The position numbers were made by a program, and so were the translations under genes. Shown piece after piece: positions 36,046-47,487 of a DNA stretch of 64,000 nucleotides (position 1 is the stretch's first letter; each line of letters begins with the position of its first letter). The notes under the pieces are model-generated. The model worked only from the letters and a program-made list of their open reading frames with translations, made no database searches and was not told where the DNA came from. The stretch comes from Hyalella azteca (taxonomy: Eukaryota; Arthropoda; Malacostraca; Amphipoda; Hyalellidae), in NCBI RefSeq assembly GCF_000764305.2, contig NW_025935888.1:310001-374000 (forward strand), read 5' to 3'.

Positions 36046-37386
36046 TAACATAAGTATAACAGCACTCGCCTCAGGTCTCAGGGCACTGATGGCAGACTGG
36101 CAGCAAGTCAGTACTGTTCGTATCTATGTGTACAGTGCCTTTAGGCGCGCAGCAAAGCACCAGATCTTCCTTCCTTGGACCTTCCTGCATTTATTTTTGG
36201 AACTTTTTAATCAGAAATATGGGCATGAATAAGCTTATGCCTTGTGGCCATTGAGGGTGATCAAAAACTTGCCCAGTTAATTATTGTGAAAAAAAAACAA
36301 ATTAGCTTCAAATAATTTGGAAAATTTGTAAATTAAAGTCATTAGAGAAATTTCATTGGAAGAATAGTAAAAACATTTTGCACGGCCACACTTGACACTT
36401 GTTGCTGTAAACATTAGAAACCTGCTAGTGCGTCTAAGTGAACAGCTCCTTTAACATCAGGCAACGGGGAGCGCAGCCGTGGGTAACAAAATTGACTCGT
36501 AAACAGGCCCTGGGCCCAACGCCAACCAGCAGCATGCAATATTTACACATAGCCTCAGCTCAATGAGCTGTGGAAAACTCCGGCTAACAGTAAATGCGCT
36601 TTGCACAACACAGCCACTGCTTCACAGCACCGGAGCCCAACTGGCCGGAGCGCAACAGGTCCTACCGCAACAGGCGCAGGTTAGGTTAGGTTAGGAGCAG
36701 CGTTATGTTAGGCCGGGGTAAGGCGTTGTAGGTAGGGCCTGCTGCGCTCCGGCCAGTTGTGCTCCGGCCTGTATGCGCTCCGGCCTGTGACTGAACGGCG
36801 CTGTTGTGGTGGACGCTTTGTGTCAAAAACCGTGAAGATGCCCGGCTGCGTTACGCTCGGGAAGGTATATGAATCGCACTGTGGACTTGGGCTATGCTGA
36901 CCTCTAGCTATCCACCCCAGGCAACGCAGCACCTGTAGATTCAGTCCGACTTTCCTAAATTGCCAAAATCTGTAAGTCAAGATTAAGTATTTGGTTGCAG
37001 CTGACCAATTTTAGTCATTTATTGCTTCCAATTCACCTGTTTCGTGAAGGCATTTGCTCTACACAGCATTTTAGGCACGCTGTTTCTTCACGCAATTAAT
37101 TTAACTTAAATGGTGTCTATTCAAAATCTCAAACGTACAACGAAAGTTTTGTGCTCATAACAAAGTGATCTCGGCGCTGAAGTGTAGGCCTGATGTGGCC
37201 TGTCGCCGATTCTTTTACTCTTCGTGCCTTGTTCACAGAAGATCTAAAATCGTGTCATTTGACCGGATCTTTTCACGACTGACGATAGTTTGAAGTAGCT
37301 ACTAGACTTCCATCGGGTTCGATATGGTGCTAGGCATTTCAAATCTGAACATATATTTTTCCATAGCTTTATCTACCACCCGAGTT
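36046..37386. other. noncoding with GC-rich inverted repeat
   Basis: Contains the inverted repeat at 36630-36769 described separately. The rest is unremarkable unique sequence. Confidence 0.5.
36630..36769. repeat. GC-rich inverted repeat around three TTAGG motifs
   Basis: The left arm has CCGGAGCCCAACTGGCCGGA and GCGCAACAGGTCCTA (36630-36665). The right arm is the inverted copy with few mismatches (36731-36769). Between them lies GGTTAGGTTAGGTTAGG (about 36680-36697), the arthropod-type TTAGG telomere motif in three copies. This may be a small foldback element or an internal telomere-like insertion; three copies are too few to decide. Confidence 0.7.
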
Positions 37387-39060
37387 TGTGCCTTGTTTTG
37401 GTCTGAACTCACCCGTGTTTGTGCCTTGTTTTGGTCTTTACTGGTACCTAGTCTGTTCGTGTAAATGCAATTTTAGTTCGATACGTATTTGCTTATCGAA
37501 CTCTGAAAACTATATAAATCAACTGGTTTTATCAACAAGTGAGCAAATAACTAGCAAATATAATGTTATTACACCTGACGATTATCGCACCTTCTCCCCA
37601 AAGTATTTTAAACAAGTCTACGTAAACACAAACGTAGCATTTAATTTGCAGCCCAAGACGCTCTACATTGACTCAACGTCAATTTCATGACATTAAATTC
37701 ATTACTAATCTTGGAATAAGTTTATGGGAATCTCACCTACCGATGAGGTTTCACTTCCGCACGTCAAAAAATTGAAGGTAAAATTCGAATCGTACGCAAA
37801 TTATCACGTGCAAGACCATTATCTTGGTATCAAGTCGAATATCTTGAACATTCGACAATCATTTACTTATTCAGTACCAGTCCATTAGCACGATCCCTGC
37901 AGGATTGTAGCTAGAAGATTTGAAGTGATTGTCGTTTCGTCAAAACTATTTATATTAAAACTCCACCATAATTAGGATGATGAGAGGACATTACTTGCAT
38001 CTGATGAATACCGTACCGGATCAAAACAGGATTGCATCAAGTGATATAATTGAACAAAAACTACTCCGTTGTCTTTGCGTTTCAAACCCAATGCACATGC
38101 ACGCACCTAAACTACCGTATTTTACGTATATTTCCCACGTATATTTCCACATATTGTGTCAAAGTCATTGAAAAAGTAGATGAAATACAATATATTTAGC
38201 TCTAAGCAGCCTAGAATAAAACTGAACCTTCTGTTTAGACGTATTTTTTCTCAAAAGACAGGTTGGTATTCTATTAGCAGTTCTACAGGTGCAACTGCAA
38301 CAGAGAATCTTTAGACTACGCAACTGCATGGGGAAATATCACTAATGTTCGTTAATAAATGTATAAGAATAAATTCAATCTGCAGTAGAAACGAGATCGA
38401 GTACAACAGCTTAATACTCTACTTAAATGTATAAATTGCACACCGGCTCAACTCTTCACAAAAAAAACCGTCATTCAACATGGGTAGTATTAGATAAATG
38501 AAATTGTTTTCAACCCAACTAGATGATGCAAAACAACTTAAAAGAATACCAATACATTTGAAAAGTAAAAATATTGCGAACAATTGTAACAGAATCGAAG
38601 AGTTCGATCATAGAGAAGATTAACATAGAACCTCTTGAAACGAATCAGAACACGCATCTTAATGTACGATGAAAGTCTCATCTGATGAGTGTTAATTAGT
38701 CAAAAAAGGTTGATTGTATTGAAATTGACCTGAATGAAGATACCTTAAGATGACTCATGTTAGCTGTGGAACGTCATACACTTGTGAAAGCACACACAGA
38801 GTTAATTCATGTCCCTCAGAAGCAAGGCTATTACAAATTCATCGAAGGGAAGTACGAATGAGTATGATGAAAATTAAATACCTACTCGTCTTATTTCATT
38901 GCGACGAATGTTTTTATCCACAAGATACTTTATAGGAAAGGGAAGAAGTATACAATTGTAAAGTTAACGACTACAGCGACCAACAAATGTGAAGAACTAA
39001 TAATTTACGACAATGTGAATTTGGAAGAATTCCTAAAGAAAAAAAATATTTAGGGTTGTG
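37387..39060 (+). pseudogene. decayed coding-like tract, unknown origin
   Basis: Four open stretches lie on the plus strand in different frames and each ends at a stop: about 37388-37687, 37711-37887, 37977-38168 and 38867-39052 (the last has no start codon). Their predicted peptides are complex and not low-complexity: for example one contains NVITPDDYRTFSPKYFKQVY and another KVKFESYANYHVQDHYLGIK. This is more protein-like than the other short frames in the window and suggests an intronless gene broken by stops and frameshifts. I do not recognise the family. A decayed host gene, a transposon or an old viral insertion are all possible, and chance cannot be excluded. Confidence 0.3.
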
Positions 39061-40040
39061 TCAATTTTTAAATCCATCAGCGCATGATTTATCATAAATA
39101 GTTAATTAACAAGACTTAAAAGCCGAATTATGGCTAAAGAGAGTAGTAATAACTTGCAACAAGGTAAATTCTAGGAGAAAAGTCGAAGCAATTACTGTAA
39201 AAACCCAAAACGATAGTGACAAATTACAAGCACGTAACTCGTTAACCATCGGGGCTGACAGTGCTTGGTTTCATTCTTATCATTCACTCTATCTATTACT
39301 GGTAGTGTGAAGAGTAGCGGTAGTAAATTACACAATAGCTAACTAACCATGAAATTACACATTAAATAAGAAGCTTTCTTGTACCGAGAGAGGCAGTAAA
39401 TTGACCCACATTGTGGAAAAACGTCCATTTTTAGCAATTTTTTGCATCAAAGTACATTAAACACCCGCACAAAAGGCAGGCTCAATTCACAATCGTGCTG
39501 AAACTTGTGATGAAAATGTAGCGTCAGAATCTGAGAAAATAATAAATAAACTGAGACAAATACACCGAGTGAGACAAAGAAGGGCAGTAGAGTACGTCGT
39601 ACTTACTCAGTCCATTAAAATCCTAAACTACACAACAATTTAACATCCATTAAAATGCCCCTAAAGCGTCTTCAGTGAGGATGAAAAATTATACTTCAAT
39701 TATATTATTGCAATACCAAATGTATCATTGAAATTTAATTCACAGGAATTAATTTATGAAACAAAAAAAATTTCGAAAAATAAAAAATTTGGTTATGGCT
39801 AAAATTGCGGGAAAATGCATTTTTTGGTGGCAGGTGCACTATGCAAATTATTCATATAAGTAGCATAAATCTCATGTTCAACACGCACATCCTACCAAAT
39901 TAAATGCAGAACAGATATTTACACAAATTAATATCTAACTCAAATAAGAAATAACTTATAAAAAGATGACTCAAAGCAAACATCTCACTGTACAGTACAT
40001 AGTAGAATTTATGGCTTTCGGTTTGAACAAAGAGAACATC
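39061..40040. other. noncoding, probable downstream flank of the NLR-like gene
   Basis: AT-rich sequence 3' of the minus-strand gene at 40149-43631. It may include its untranslated region, but I could not place a polyadenylation signal with confidence. Confidence 0.45.
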
Positions 40041-40190
40041 CTACTCTGCAACCTGCTTTAACCAAGCTTTAGTCTAGCTGTCATCCCACTCAAACATAAA
40101 CGTGTTATCCGTCCCCTACTCTGCAACCTGCTTTAACCAAGCTTCAGTCTAGCTGTCATCCCACTCAAACATAAACGTGTTATCCGTCCT
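40041..40190. repeat. 75-bp tandem duplication at 3' end of the NLR-like gene
   Basis: Positions 40041-40115 and 40116-40190 are almost identical (CTACTCTGCAACCTGCTTTA at each start, GTGTTATCCGTCC at each end). On the minus strand the 40116-40190 copy contains the last 13 codons and the stop of the gene. The other copy repeats the same codons and stop downstream, in what should be the 3' untranslated region. The near identity suggests a recent duplication. Confidence 0.93.
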
Positions 40191-43100
40191 TCCTGAGAGG
40201 AGTTCAGGCCCCCTTCGTCCAGTGCTCGGCGCCTTGGCGATCACCGTTACTTTATCAAAGACCAAATTTTTCAACTTGGCCCGGATGATCTGCGGGTCCT
40301 TTGAGCGGTCGAAGTCCACACTTCGAAACGTGATGCGGTCAAAGCGGCCCAAACTCCTGTGAAATTCGGAGCATTAGAACATTACAATCCTAAACTGAGA
40401 AGAACTCTAAAGAAGATATGATTTGTGCCGCAATATACAAAAATAAAAATTTGGCGACCAGCAATATGAAATTTGCTTCAAGAAAAACCTTTCTAAGCAA
40501 ATCTTACAGACAAAATGGCATGAAATTTTTTTGCGGAGTAAAGGTGCTGATTGGAGAATTTATCAAACAAAATATTTGGAGTTAAATCAGATTGTTCACA
40601 ATGGCATCAGCACTTACTCAGTCCATAAATGTTCAATGATGTTGAGAGCCCAAGGCAAGGATGCACGCTTGATGCGGTAAAAACGCAAATGAACTTCCGT
40701 GTGTGTGGATGCATGCCGTCTATTTTTCCCCTTGGAAGGTGAGGTATTTCTCTCAAACTTTTCCAGATCCGACGGCTCTGTGGAAGTAGGAAAAGCAAGC
40801 ACCAGCTGAAGTTGCTTCAGATGTTGTGCCGGCATATAACAGTGCTTGATGAATTCATTGAAGTCTTTACTCGTTGATATTCTAAGATTCAAAAACTTCA
40901 AATTCTTGAAATTAGATAGATGCTTCACACCTTCGCTGTTAATGGCTCCAGTAAACTTAACGAGGTTCGCCCATCCATCAAGAGCGGCCAAGTATTTCTC
41001 AGATTTACCTCCATCATTTTCGTAGTGATTCTGGAGATGAAAACACATACTTATTTTGTTCCTCTTGCGTTGTCTTAGTGCCAACCCCACTTGTGACAGG
41101 CTGGTTTGTAAGGAGCTTAGGTGGTCGTTGGCATTGTCGGGGTTAACGTCCATTTGTAAATCAATGGTCAAGTCCTGTAGACTTACATTGAAGCAGTGCT
41201 TCAGAAGTCGCAAACCAGCCAGCACAGTATCGGCACTCAAATGCCATTCTGTCTGAGGCATTAGGTTGGCAACTTGAGTACAGAAAAGCCTCTCACAATT
41301 ATCAACAAAATTGTTTTTTTCACTGCCTTTGCGTGTGTGGCTTTCAATGACCAGCTTTGAATATAAGTTGAAGTCATTACTTGAAAAGTTCATTATTCTC
41401 ACAATATCAGCAATACCAGAAGAATGTTTATCCAGTTTCCTTTCAACAGCCAAGCAGCCAACCAGAAACGGTAGAACACCCGAGTATGGAAGTTTATGGT
41501 CCGTTTTACGAACTTCGTCAACCAATTCTTCCACTGTTAACGGTTTTCCAGGAGCTTGACAAGATAATGGCTCCGACGCTAATTCGCTTGCCAAGAATTT
41601 CCCAGCTAAAAATTCCATTTCAGTGCGATGGAAGAAAGAGAAGGTCTCAACCTTCGTGGCCGGAGGGCGGCGACGGTGATCATCTTTGCTTGTCTCAGGA
41701 CTGTAGTATAGCAAGAAAGCTGAGAAAAACTCAACCGGAACTATTTGTCTTTTTTCACATGCCCGGCTGAGATCTCCACTCTCTGCGTTATTAATTTCAA
41801 TCCTGAAAGACGAAGAGAAAAGAGAGTTCTTGGCAATATGAGCAAGTTCATCGAGAACAACAGCAACGTCACGTTCTCTGATCTGAGCATTGTGAGTAGC
41901 TGAATGTTTTCGAGCTTTCACCAGCTTACTAGTCAACATATTGAAGAGCTCCAAGTAGAGCTTAGTACCTGAGCAGATTGCATTCAATATGGACGCGTCA
42001 CACTTCAGAAACAAGAGAATTAGCAAAGCCACAGTCAAGGGAAAGTTCAAATACTCATTCAAAATTTCTGTTCGTTGATTCATAAATTCACAAAATTCTT
42101 TAGCAGTTTTTTTGTGCGAATTAGATTTGTTAACATCCGGGGAAGCAAAAAACTGAGCAGAAAAATCTTCACGACCTTCTTCATCAAATCCAATCATTTG
42201 AATTTCAGAAATATTTGCTTCTGAAGTGTGGTCTCGGAAAATTTTTTGGGCATCACACAAAAACTCGGGACGTGTGGTCAATATGACATGGTTTGATCTT
42301 GATTTCATAAATGTAGCTATGTCTCGCACAAGCTCCACATTTTCGCTATTTTTTTCATCAAAGCCATCAATGATGTAGAGTGTTTTCAGACTAAGAAGGT
42401 ATTCTGGCACATTTTTGCAAACTTTTTTGCCAGCGTGAGTAGAATTTACAGAATTAGGCAGGAAAATTTTATCAAGAAACTGCATGAGTGACTTGCATTC
42501 CCGATTTGCATCATATCGAGTAGCCCGCATCTCCACCAAGACGACGAGATCAAAGGAATCTAGTCCGTAGTACAGCAATTCTTGAGTAGATTTCCTGCTT
42601 TTATTGTGCCACTCCGAGAAAATGTGATAGCTAAGTGTAGTTTTGCCGCAGCCTCCATTGCCGTAGACGAGCATCACTTGGGGGCGGTCAGTGGTCGTAG
42701 AATTGATAGGCATGAAGATATCTTTGGGAGATAAATTGGATGACTGAGATAAATTGGATGACTGACGTTTCAGGCATGGAATGGCGTATACATTCATGGA
42801 GATGGGCTCTAAAATGCCACCTTTATTATCTTTAGTTACATCATGAATCCAATAGAAGGGAACTGAAAATTTTCTGTTTAAATCATTTCTTTGGCTTAGC
42901 TCGTATTGGCTACATCTGAGAAAACTCAAGCATGGATCATCAGCAAGCTGAATCATGATTTTCTTTCGGTGATTCAGCATGTCAGTGCTTTTTCTAATAC
43001 ATTTCATTACTTCTTGAATGTCCTCTATGACAGGTTCAATATCTTTACTTTTGTATCCTAAATCCTTGGAAGCACATTTCAGTAACTTCTTGAATCGTTC

Positions 43101-43631
43101 GAAAAGTTTATCGACATCATTTTCATTATTGTGCAGAGGTCCATAATGGCACACAGTGTTTCTCAATGAATGAATTTTCTCAAATTCTTCCGTGCATTCA
43201 GCACAGTATTTTTCTTTATAGAAGTCTTTATTAATTTTTGTGATGAATTTATGATATGTGACAAAATCGAATTTTCCTTTAGTAGGATCTCCACTAAGGT
43301 TCTTTAGTTTCGTTTCGAATTTGCTCCCAAATATTGTCTTTCGTTTATCACGTGAAGTAATATTACAGTTCTTTAGCCACTCTGCAAGAGTAATTGGTTT
43401 ATCCTCATCAGACAGCGACTTGTTATCTTTGTGAAGATACTGCATCCTAAAAATAGCCTTCAAAACAACCTGACCAATTTCATGAAGAGCAACAACAAAC
43501 AACGTGCTTCTGTCCAATTGATCAGATGAAAACTCTTTGCTTTCAGCATCAGTGATCACATTGGTACGACATTCGGGAGATGCAGTTTTTTCATAAGAAG
43601 ACGATATGCTGGTGGTAGGAGTGGATGCCAT
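40149..43631 (-). CDS. HEPN-NACHT NLR-like protein (two coding exons)
   Basis: Exon 1 is 43631-40618; a donor GTAAGT follows at 40617, and an acceptor TTTCACAG precedes exon 2, 40356-40149. The codon GA|G is split across the junction and the frame continues, giving about 1,073 residues. The ATG at 43631 has A at -3 and G at +4; the frame is open further upstream but only from a TTG. Residue 157-162 is RNTVCH, an R-x4-H motif within a helical region (about 45-190) resembling the DZIP3-type HEPN domain. NACHT follows: Walker A GNGGCGKTT (324-332), Walker B LYIIDGFDE (418-426), sensor ILTTR (450-454), and FHRTEMEF (667-674), a motif typical of NLR winged-helix regions. Residues about 880-1000 are leucine-rich (LSNFKNLKFLNLR), possibly degenerate LRRs. 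Family knowledge: NACHT NTPases oligomerise on sensing a ligand, and R-x4-6-H HEPN domains can be RNases. An innate immune or anti-element role is inference. No signal peptide is evident, so it is probably cytosolic. Confidence 0.88.
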
Positions 43632-44757
43632 CTTGGAGTTTGGACCGGGCTCACGATGTCGTGCTGTTAGGGGCACTCCTAACCTTCTCCAAAGGCCCGG
43701 TACGACCAATATAGTACGTATTGGCTTTTATCTCATGGAAAACTAGTTGAAAGAACCTAACAGCAAGAAAAATCAAACACGAGACCAGTCAACCAGATGA
43801 ACTCTAAATTAAGTTGGCACAAATTATTTACAGTTGAATGATATATGTGATGATGAGGGGTTAGTTTCATGGATGACAAATACACAGGCCTGAAAATGGA
43901 TGAAACACAATAAATAAAGAATTTCAAGAACCCTAAAACCATATAATACATTGATGATCAGTAAAACGTCATAAAGGGAACAGTGAAAATTCTATATAAC
44001 TGATGGCTCAAAAGCATGTTCATAAATCCCTGAGACCTCCAGGATCCTCGGCCAGTCCTTGAGTAAATGGCTCTTCTCTTCTTGGTACCGTATTCTGTCC
44101 GTCCTCACAGCTGCAGCACAGGCAAGGATCTGGGTCCACCAGTTCACAGCTTGTATAACTTGTGATTAACTGACACTGCACCAAGAATTTACACTTGCTT
44201 GGACTAAACACTAAGCAAGATAATAATGGCAATCAGTTGCACTTGGCAAAGAGGTGAATTTTCAGCACAATTGAGAACCGTCACAGAGGTTGCTTATGAT
44301 CCCAACCTCAAATTTCAGATTTCCAATTCTGGGTTATTAGGGAACCACTGAGAAACACTGCACAAGAGATCACTAGTCCTCCAGCATCACACTCAAAGCA
44401 GTGTATGCACAAGACATCAATGCAGTCGAAAGAACAATTACATTTGCCAATTACAAATCACTACTCATTTGTGCACTTTAAGGCAACTGAGACCAACCAA
44501 ACTGGTGATCCATAAAACATGCTGAGATCACATATCCATGCCACAATCTAGAAAACCATCTCTGCACAGGCTGTTCATGGTTATTGATGATCTGGAACGA
44601 GAACAACACAAGGGATAGGGAGAAATGCATGAGAGAAGGAATGGCAACACAAAATACACAGAGCAAAAAGCCGTTCCCTCACAGTGCTCAAAGTTCTGAA
44701 AAAACATATATAGATTTAGATATTTAATACTATATAAATTAATGTAATATACCGGTA
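43632..44757. other. upstream region of the NLR-like gene
   Basis: Presumed 5' flank or upstream noncoding exon of the minus-strand gene. CCTAACAG at about 43660-43670 (minus strand) could be a splice acceptor just upstream of the ATG, so the first exon may be elsewhere. Short frames at 43757-44232 and 44478-44666 have no recognisable family. Confidence 0.4.
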
Positions 44758-47487
44758 GTCAGATGGGGTAAGACAGGACCAAAATCACTAACAAGCCTGT
44801 AGCATCTATAGGTACCATGAATAACTAAGAAACCCTAAACCTATCACAAGGTGTAGTTATGCAATGGGCTTCTAAGCTACAACTCAGACGTTTGGCATCT
44901 AACATAGTTTTCTGTACAGATTAAAAAAAGTGAGCCGGTCCCATCTTACCCCATTGGGGTAAGATGGGACCAGGCTGGGGTAAGACAGGACCAACTGGTA
45001 ATTCTTATGTTAGAAGGTTTTTAATAAAAGTACAAATCTGATATTCAATATTATTTATCTAGAAACACATTATTTGATTAAAAAACCACTTGTTACTGTT
45101 TTGTGTTGTGGGAAGTCAACTCTGATATCAGTCACATTGAAGTTTGTAAAATCACTAGGAAACTTTGCTAAGCATAGTAATAATGGGTTGGCTTTGGTTC
45201 ATTGTAGAGCACTGCTAAATGCTTCATGTATATTCTATTAGCGTCATTGTCTGAAAAATTTATCAAATTGGTAATAAAACCAATGGATAATAACTTAAGT
45301 GTCAGACGTCATGTGTTTTCTTGCTAACTGCATTTGTGGTGCACTTCTTCAAACATAGCTCATGCCCTCTCACAGAGTTGTGATCATAATTATTTTTCAT
45401 GTTTCACACAATGATTTTTCCCCCAGCCAATCTTGTACATAGTTCTGCAGATCACTTATGGGAATAGACATCCCTATTTTCTATATCCCTTTGATGCAAT
45501 TTAAAATAGTGCACTAAATTTCTCTAATTAAAAAAGCTAACAAGTTATAATGAAGTTTGAGCAAAAGATAAAAATTTTGACCAAAATACTCCATGTACTA
45601 CACAATAATATATTCATTTAAAAACTATTTTTGATAAACTGTAGGGTAATAGAGGACCATTTGTGGGGTAAGACAGGACCATTTGTGGGGTAAGATAGGA
45701 CCGCTTGTGGAGTAAAATAGGATCATTTAGTCTTACCCCATCCTGTCCTTTATCCAATCAGGACAGGATCCAATAGGATCCTGTCTTACCCCATGTCTGG
45801 TCCTTTTTTACCCCCATTTTAGAATACATGTCAGGCTGTTACCGGGGGTTGTAAATACTATTTTTATAGCACAACCTTCCTGCGCACATGATCTTTATTC
45901 TCATTTTTGATAATATATTGAGTGGGCAGGTAGAGCATTAATTTTACTTTGTGTTAGTTAATATTGTTCTTTTTTTTATTTTCTTTACAGTATTACAGAA
46001 TTACAGTATTACCAGAATTCAACCAGCAAGTGCAATAGTCTGATCAAAGTGCTCATTGAATTTATCTGCACCATAGTATAGGCATCAGCACCTGTCCATT
46101 TTCCTCTCTAGTCTCAAACTCTTTACTACTCTATGTTCCTCTTTATTTGCTAATTCTTTACTACTTCTTTTCCCCAAAATTCGCAATTTCTTAACCACTC
46201 ATTTTGGCACAATACTTGATGTCTCTCATAAGCTGCTGATCCCATGTAATAAACTATGTGACATGTTTTTAACTTTCTTTAATAAAACTTAGAAAACACC
46301 AACTTTAATTCCCCATAAACTAAGTACCGTAGCTGCAATAGACAAATACAAGCTGATGACGAGTTCATCACACCCGCATAACAATAGGCAAACTGCTACA
46401 AGGCAGTGATGGTAGCAGGTAGGAATGCCTAGTATGTCTAAAAAGTTGCCTATTACTTGAGGTTACCTGCCTACATCCACAAACCTGGCCAAAAAATTTT
46501 TTGTCATTAGACAGAGCTTATTTCCCAAACAGGGTTAACCATTTTGTGACCCTTCTTTACATAGGTTTTCTTTAAAAATTAGCCAGAAATTCATTACAGC
46601 AATCCCTTGATTAACATGGTTAATAAATCCCCGAGTTTTACCGTGTTAAGCAAAACCGCGCTAATCAAAGTTAAGAATATATGGGAATAATTATAATGAA
46701 TCCTCATAAAAAAAAGTTACATAATATTTTTTTTTCACTAAAATTCATCATATTTTGCTTAGTTCAATTCATCATTCAAGCTTAGTCTCCAAAGTGATAT
46801 TTTTACGTTTAAGCATTCCCTTTTTGTCCATAATTATGATGGTAATTTATCAAGGAAAATTATGTAGTTTGATAAAAGTGAGCAGTAGATATGGCAGCGA
46901 TCTTGACCAGTTGAAGGCTAACGAGTAACTAGAGCACCGGCATGGCGCACTTACCGGGGAACGTTGCCGAACTTGACCATTCGAGTTATGAACGAGACAA
47001 GGCGCGGTTAAACCGACTGTAGTCAGCACGAGTGCCTACGGAACGGGACCTTATTTAAAGAATTATTGGCTGAAATTCATAAAGTAACAACATTTGGCAA
47101 ATTTTTCCAAAAGTCGTAACAAAAGTAATAACATAAGATCTAATAACAAAAAGTAACACTTTTGTTACGAACGTAACACCTCTGGCTAGAGGCGGGAAAA
47201 TGATGCGTTGTGAAAAAAAAGTCGCGCTAATCAAAACTGGCACCGCGTAGATTAAGGGTAGGTCGCAAATTTTTTTTCCGCGTTAATCAAAACCACGGTA
47301 TTCAAAACCGTGCTAATCAAGGGATTGCTGTATTTGCAGAAGAGGGTTGCCACAACACTGAAATGACAGGCAATGATTATTCTAACATATTCTTTTGTCA
47401 AATTGAATTCAGTGCAATTATAATGCACGCCATGGGCTGGTCCTTTCTTACCCATGAAGGCTGCGATCCTGTCTTACCCCATTTGAC
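44758..47487. mobile_element. 2.7-kb nonautonomous DNA transposon, GGGGTAAGACAGG family
   Basis: The left end GTCAGATGGGGTAAGACAGG (44758 on) and right end, inverted GTCAAATGGGGTAAGACAGG (47487 back), are near-perfect terminal inverted repeats flanked by TA on both sides (44756-44757 and 47488-47489), consistent with a TA target duplication. The same GGGGTAAGA-AGGACC motif recurs inside at about 44950-44995 and 45655-45800 in both orientations, as subterminal arrays. No transposase is encoded. A Tigger-like element (46597-47330) is inserted inside it. Class assignment beyond a TA-inserting cut-and-paste element is inference. Confidence 0.8.
46597..47330. mobile_element. 734-bp pogo/Tigger-like nonautonomous element
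   Basis: Ends are CAGCAATCCCTTGATTA (46597 on) and its inverted counterpart (47330 back), with homology over about 25 bp. Both are flanked by TA (46595-46596 and 47331-47332). Subterminal GCGCTAATCAAA motifs occur near both ends. The form CAG..ATCCCTTGATTAACNCGG is typical of pogo/Tigger-group termini. There is no intact transposase, so mobilisation would be in trans. It sits inside the 2.7-kb element and is therefore younger. Confidence 0.85.

Noticed and set aside
36680..36697. Telomeric array
   Set aside because: Only three TTAGG copies; not an array, and enclosed by an inverted repeat.
43632..43709. Extension of the HEPN-NACHT protein by 26 residues upstream
   Set aside because: The extension starts at TTG; the ATG at 43631 has a favourable context. 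An upstream exon remains possible.
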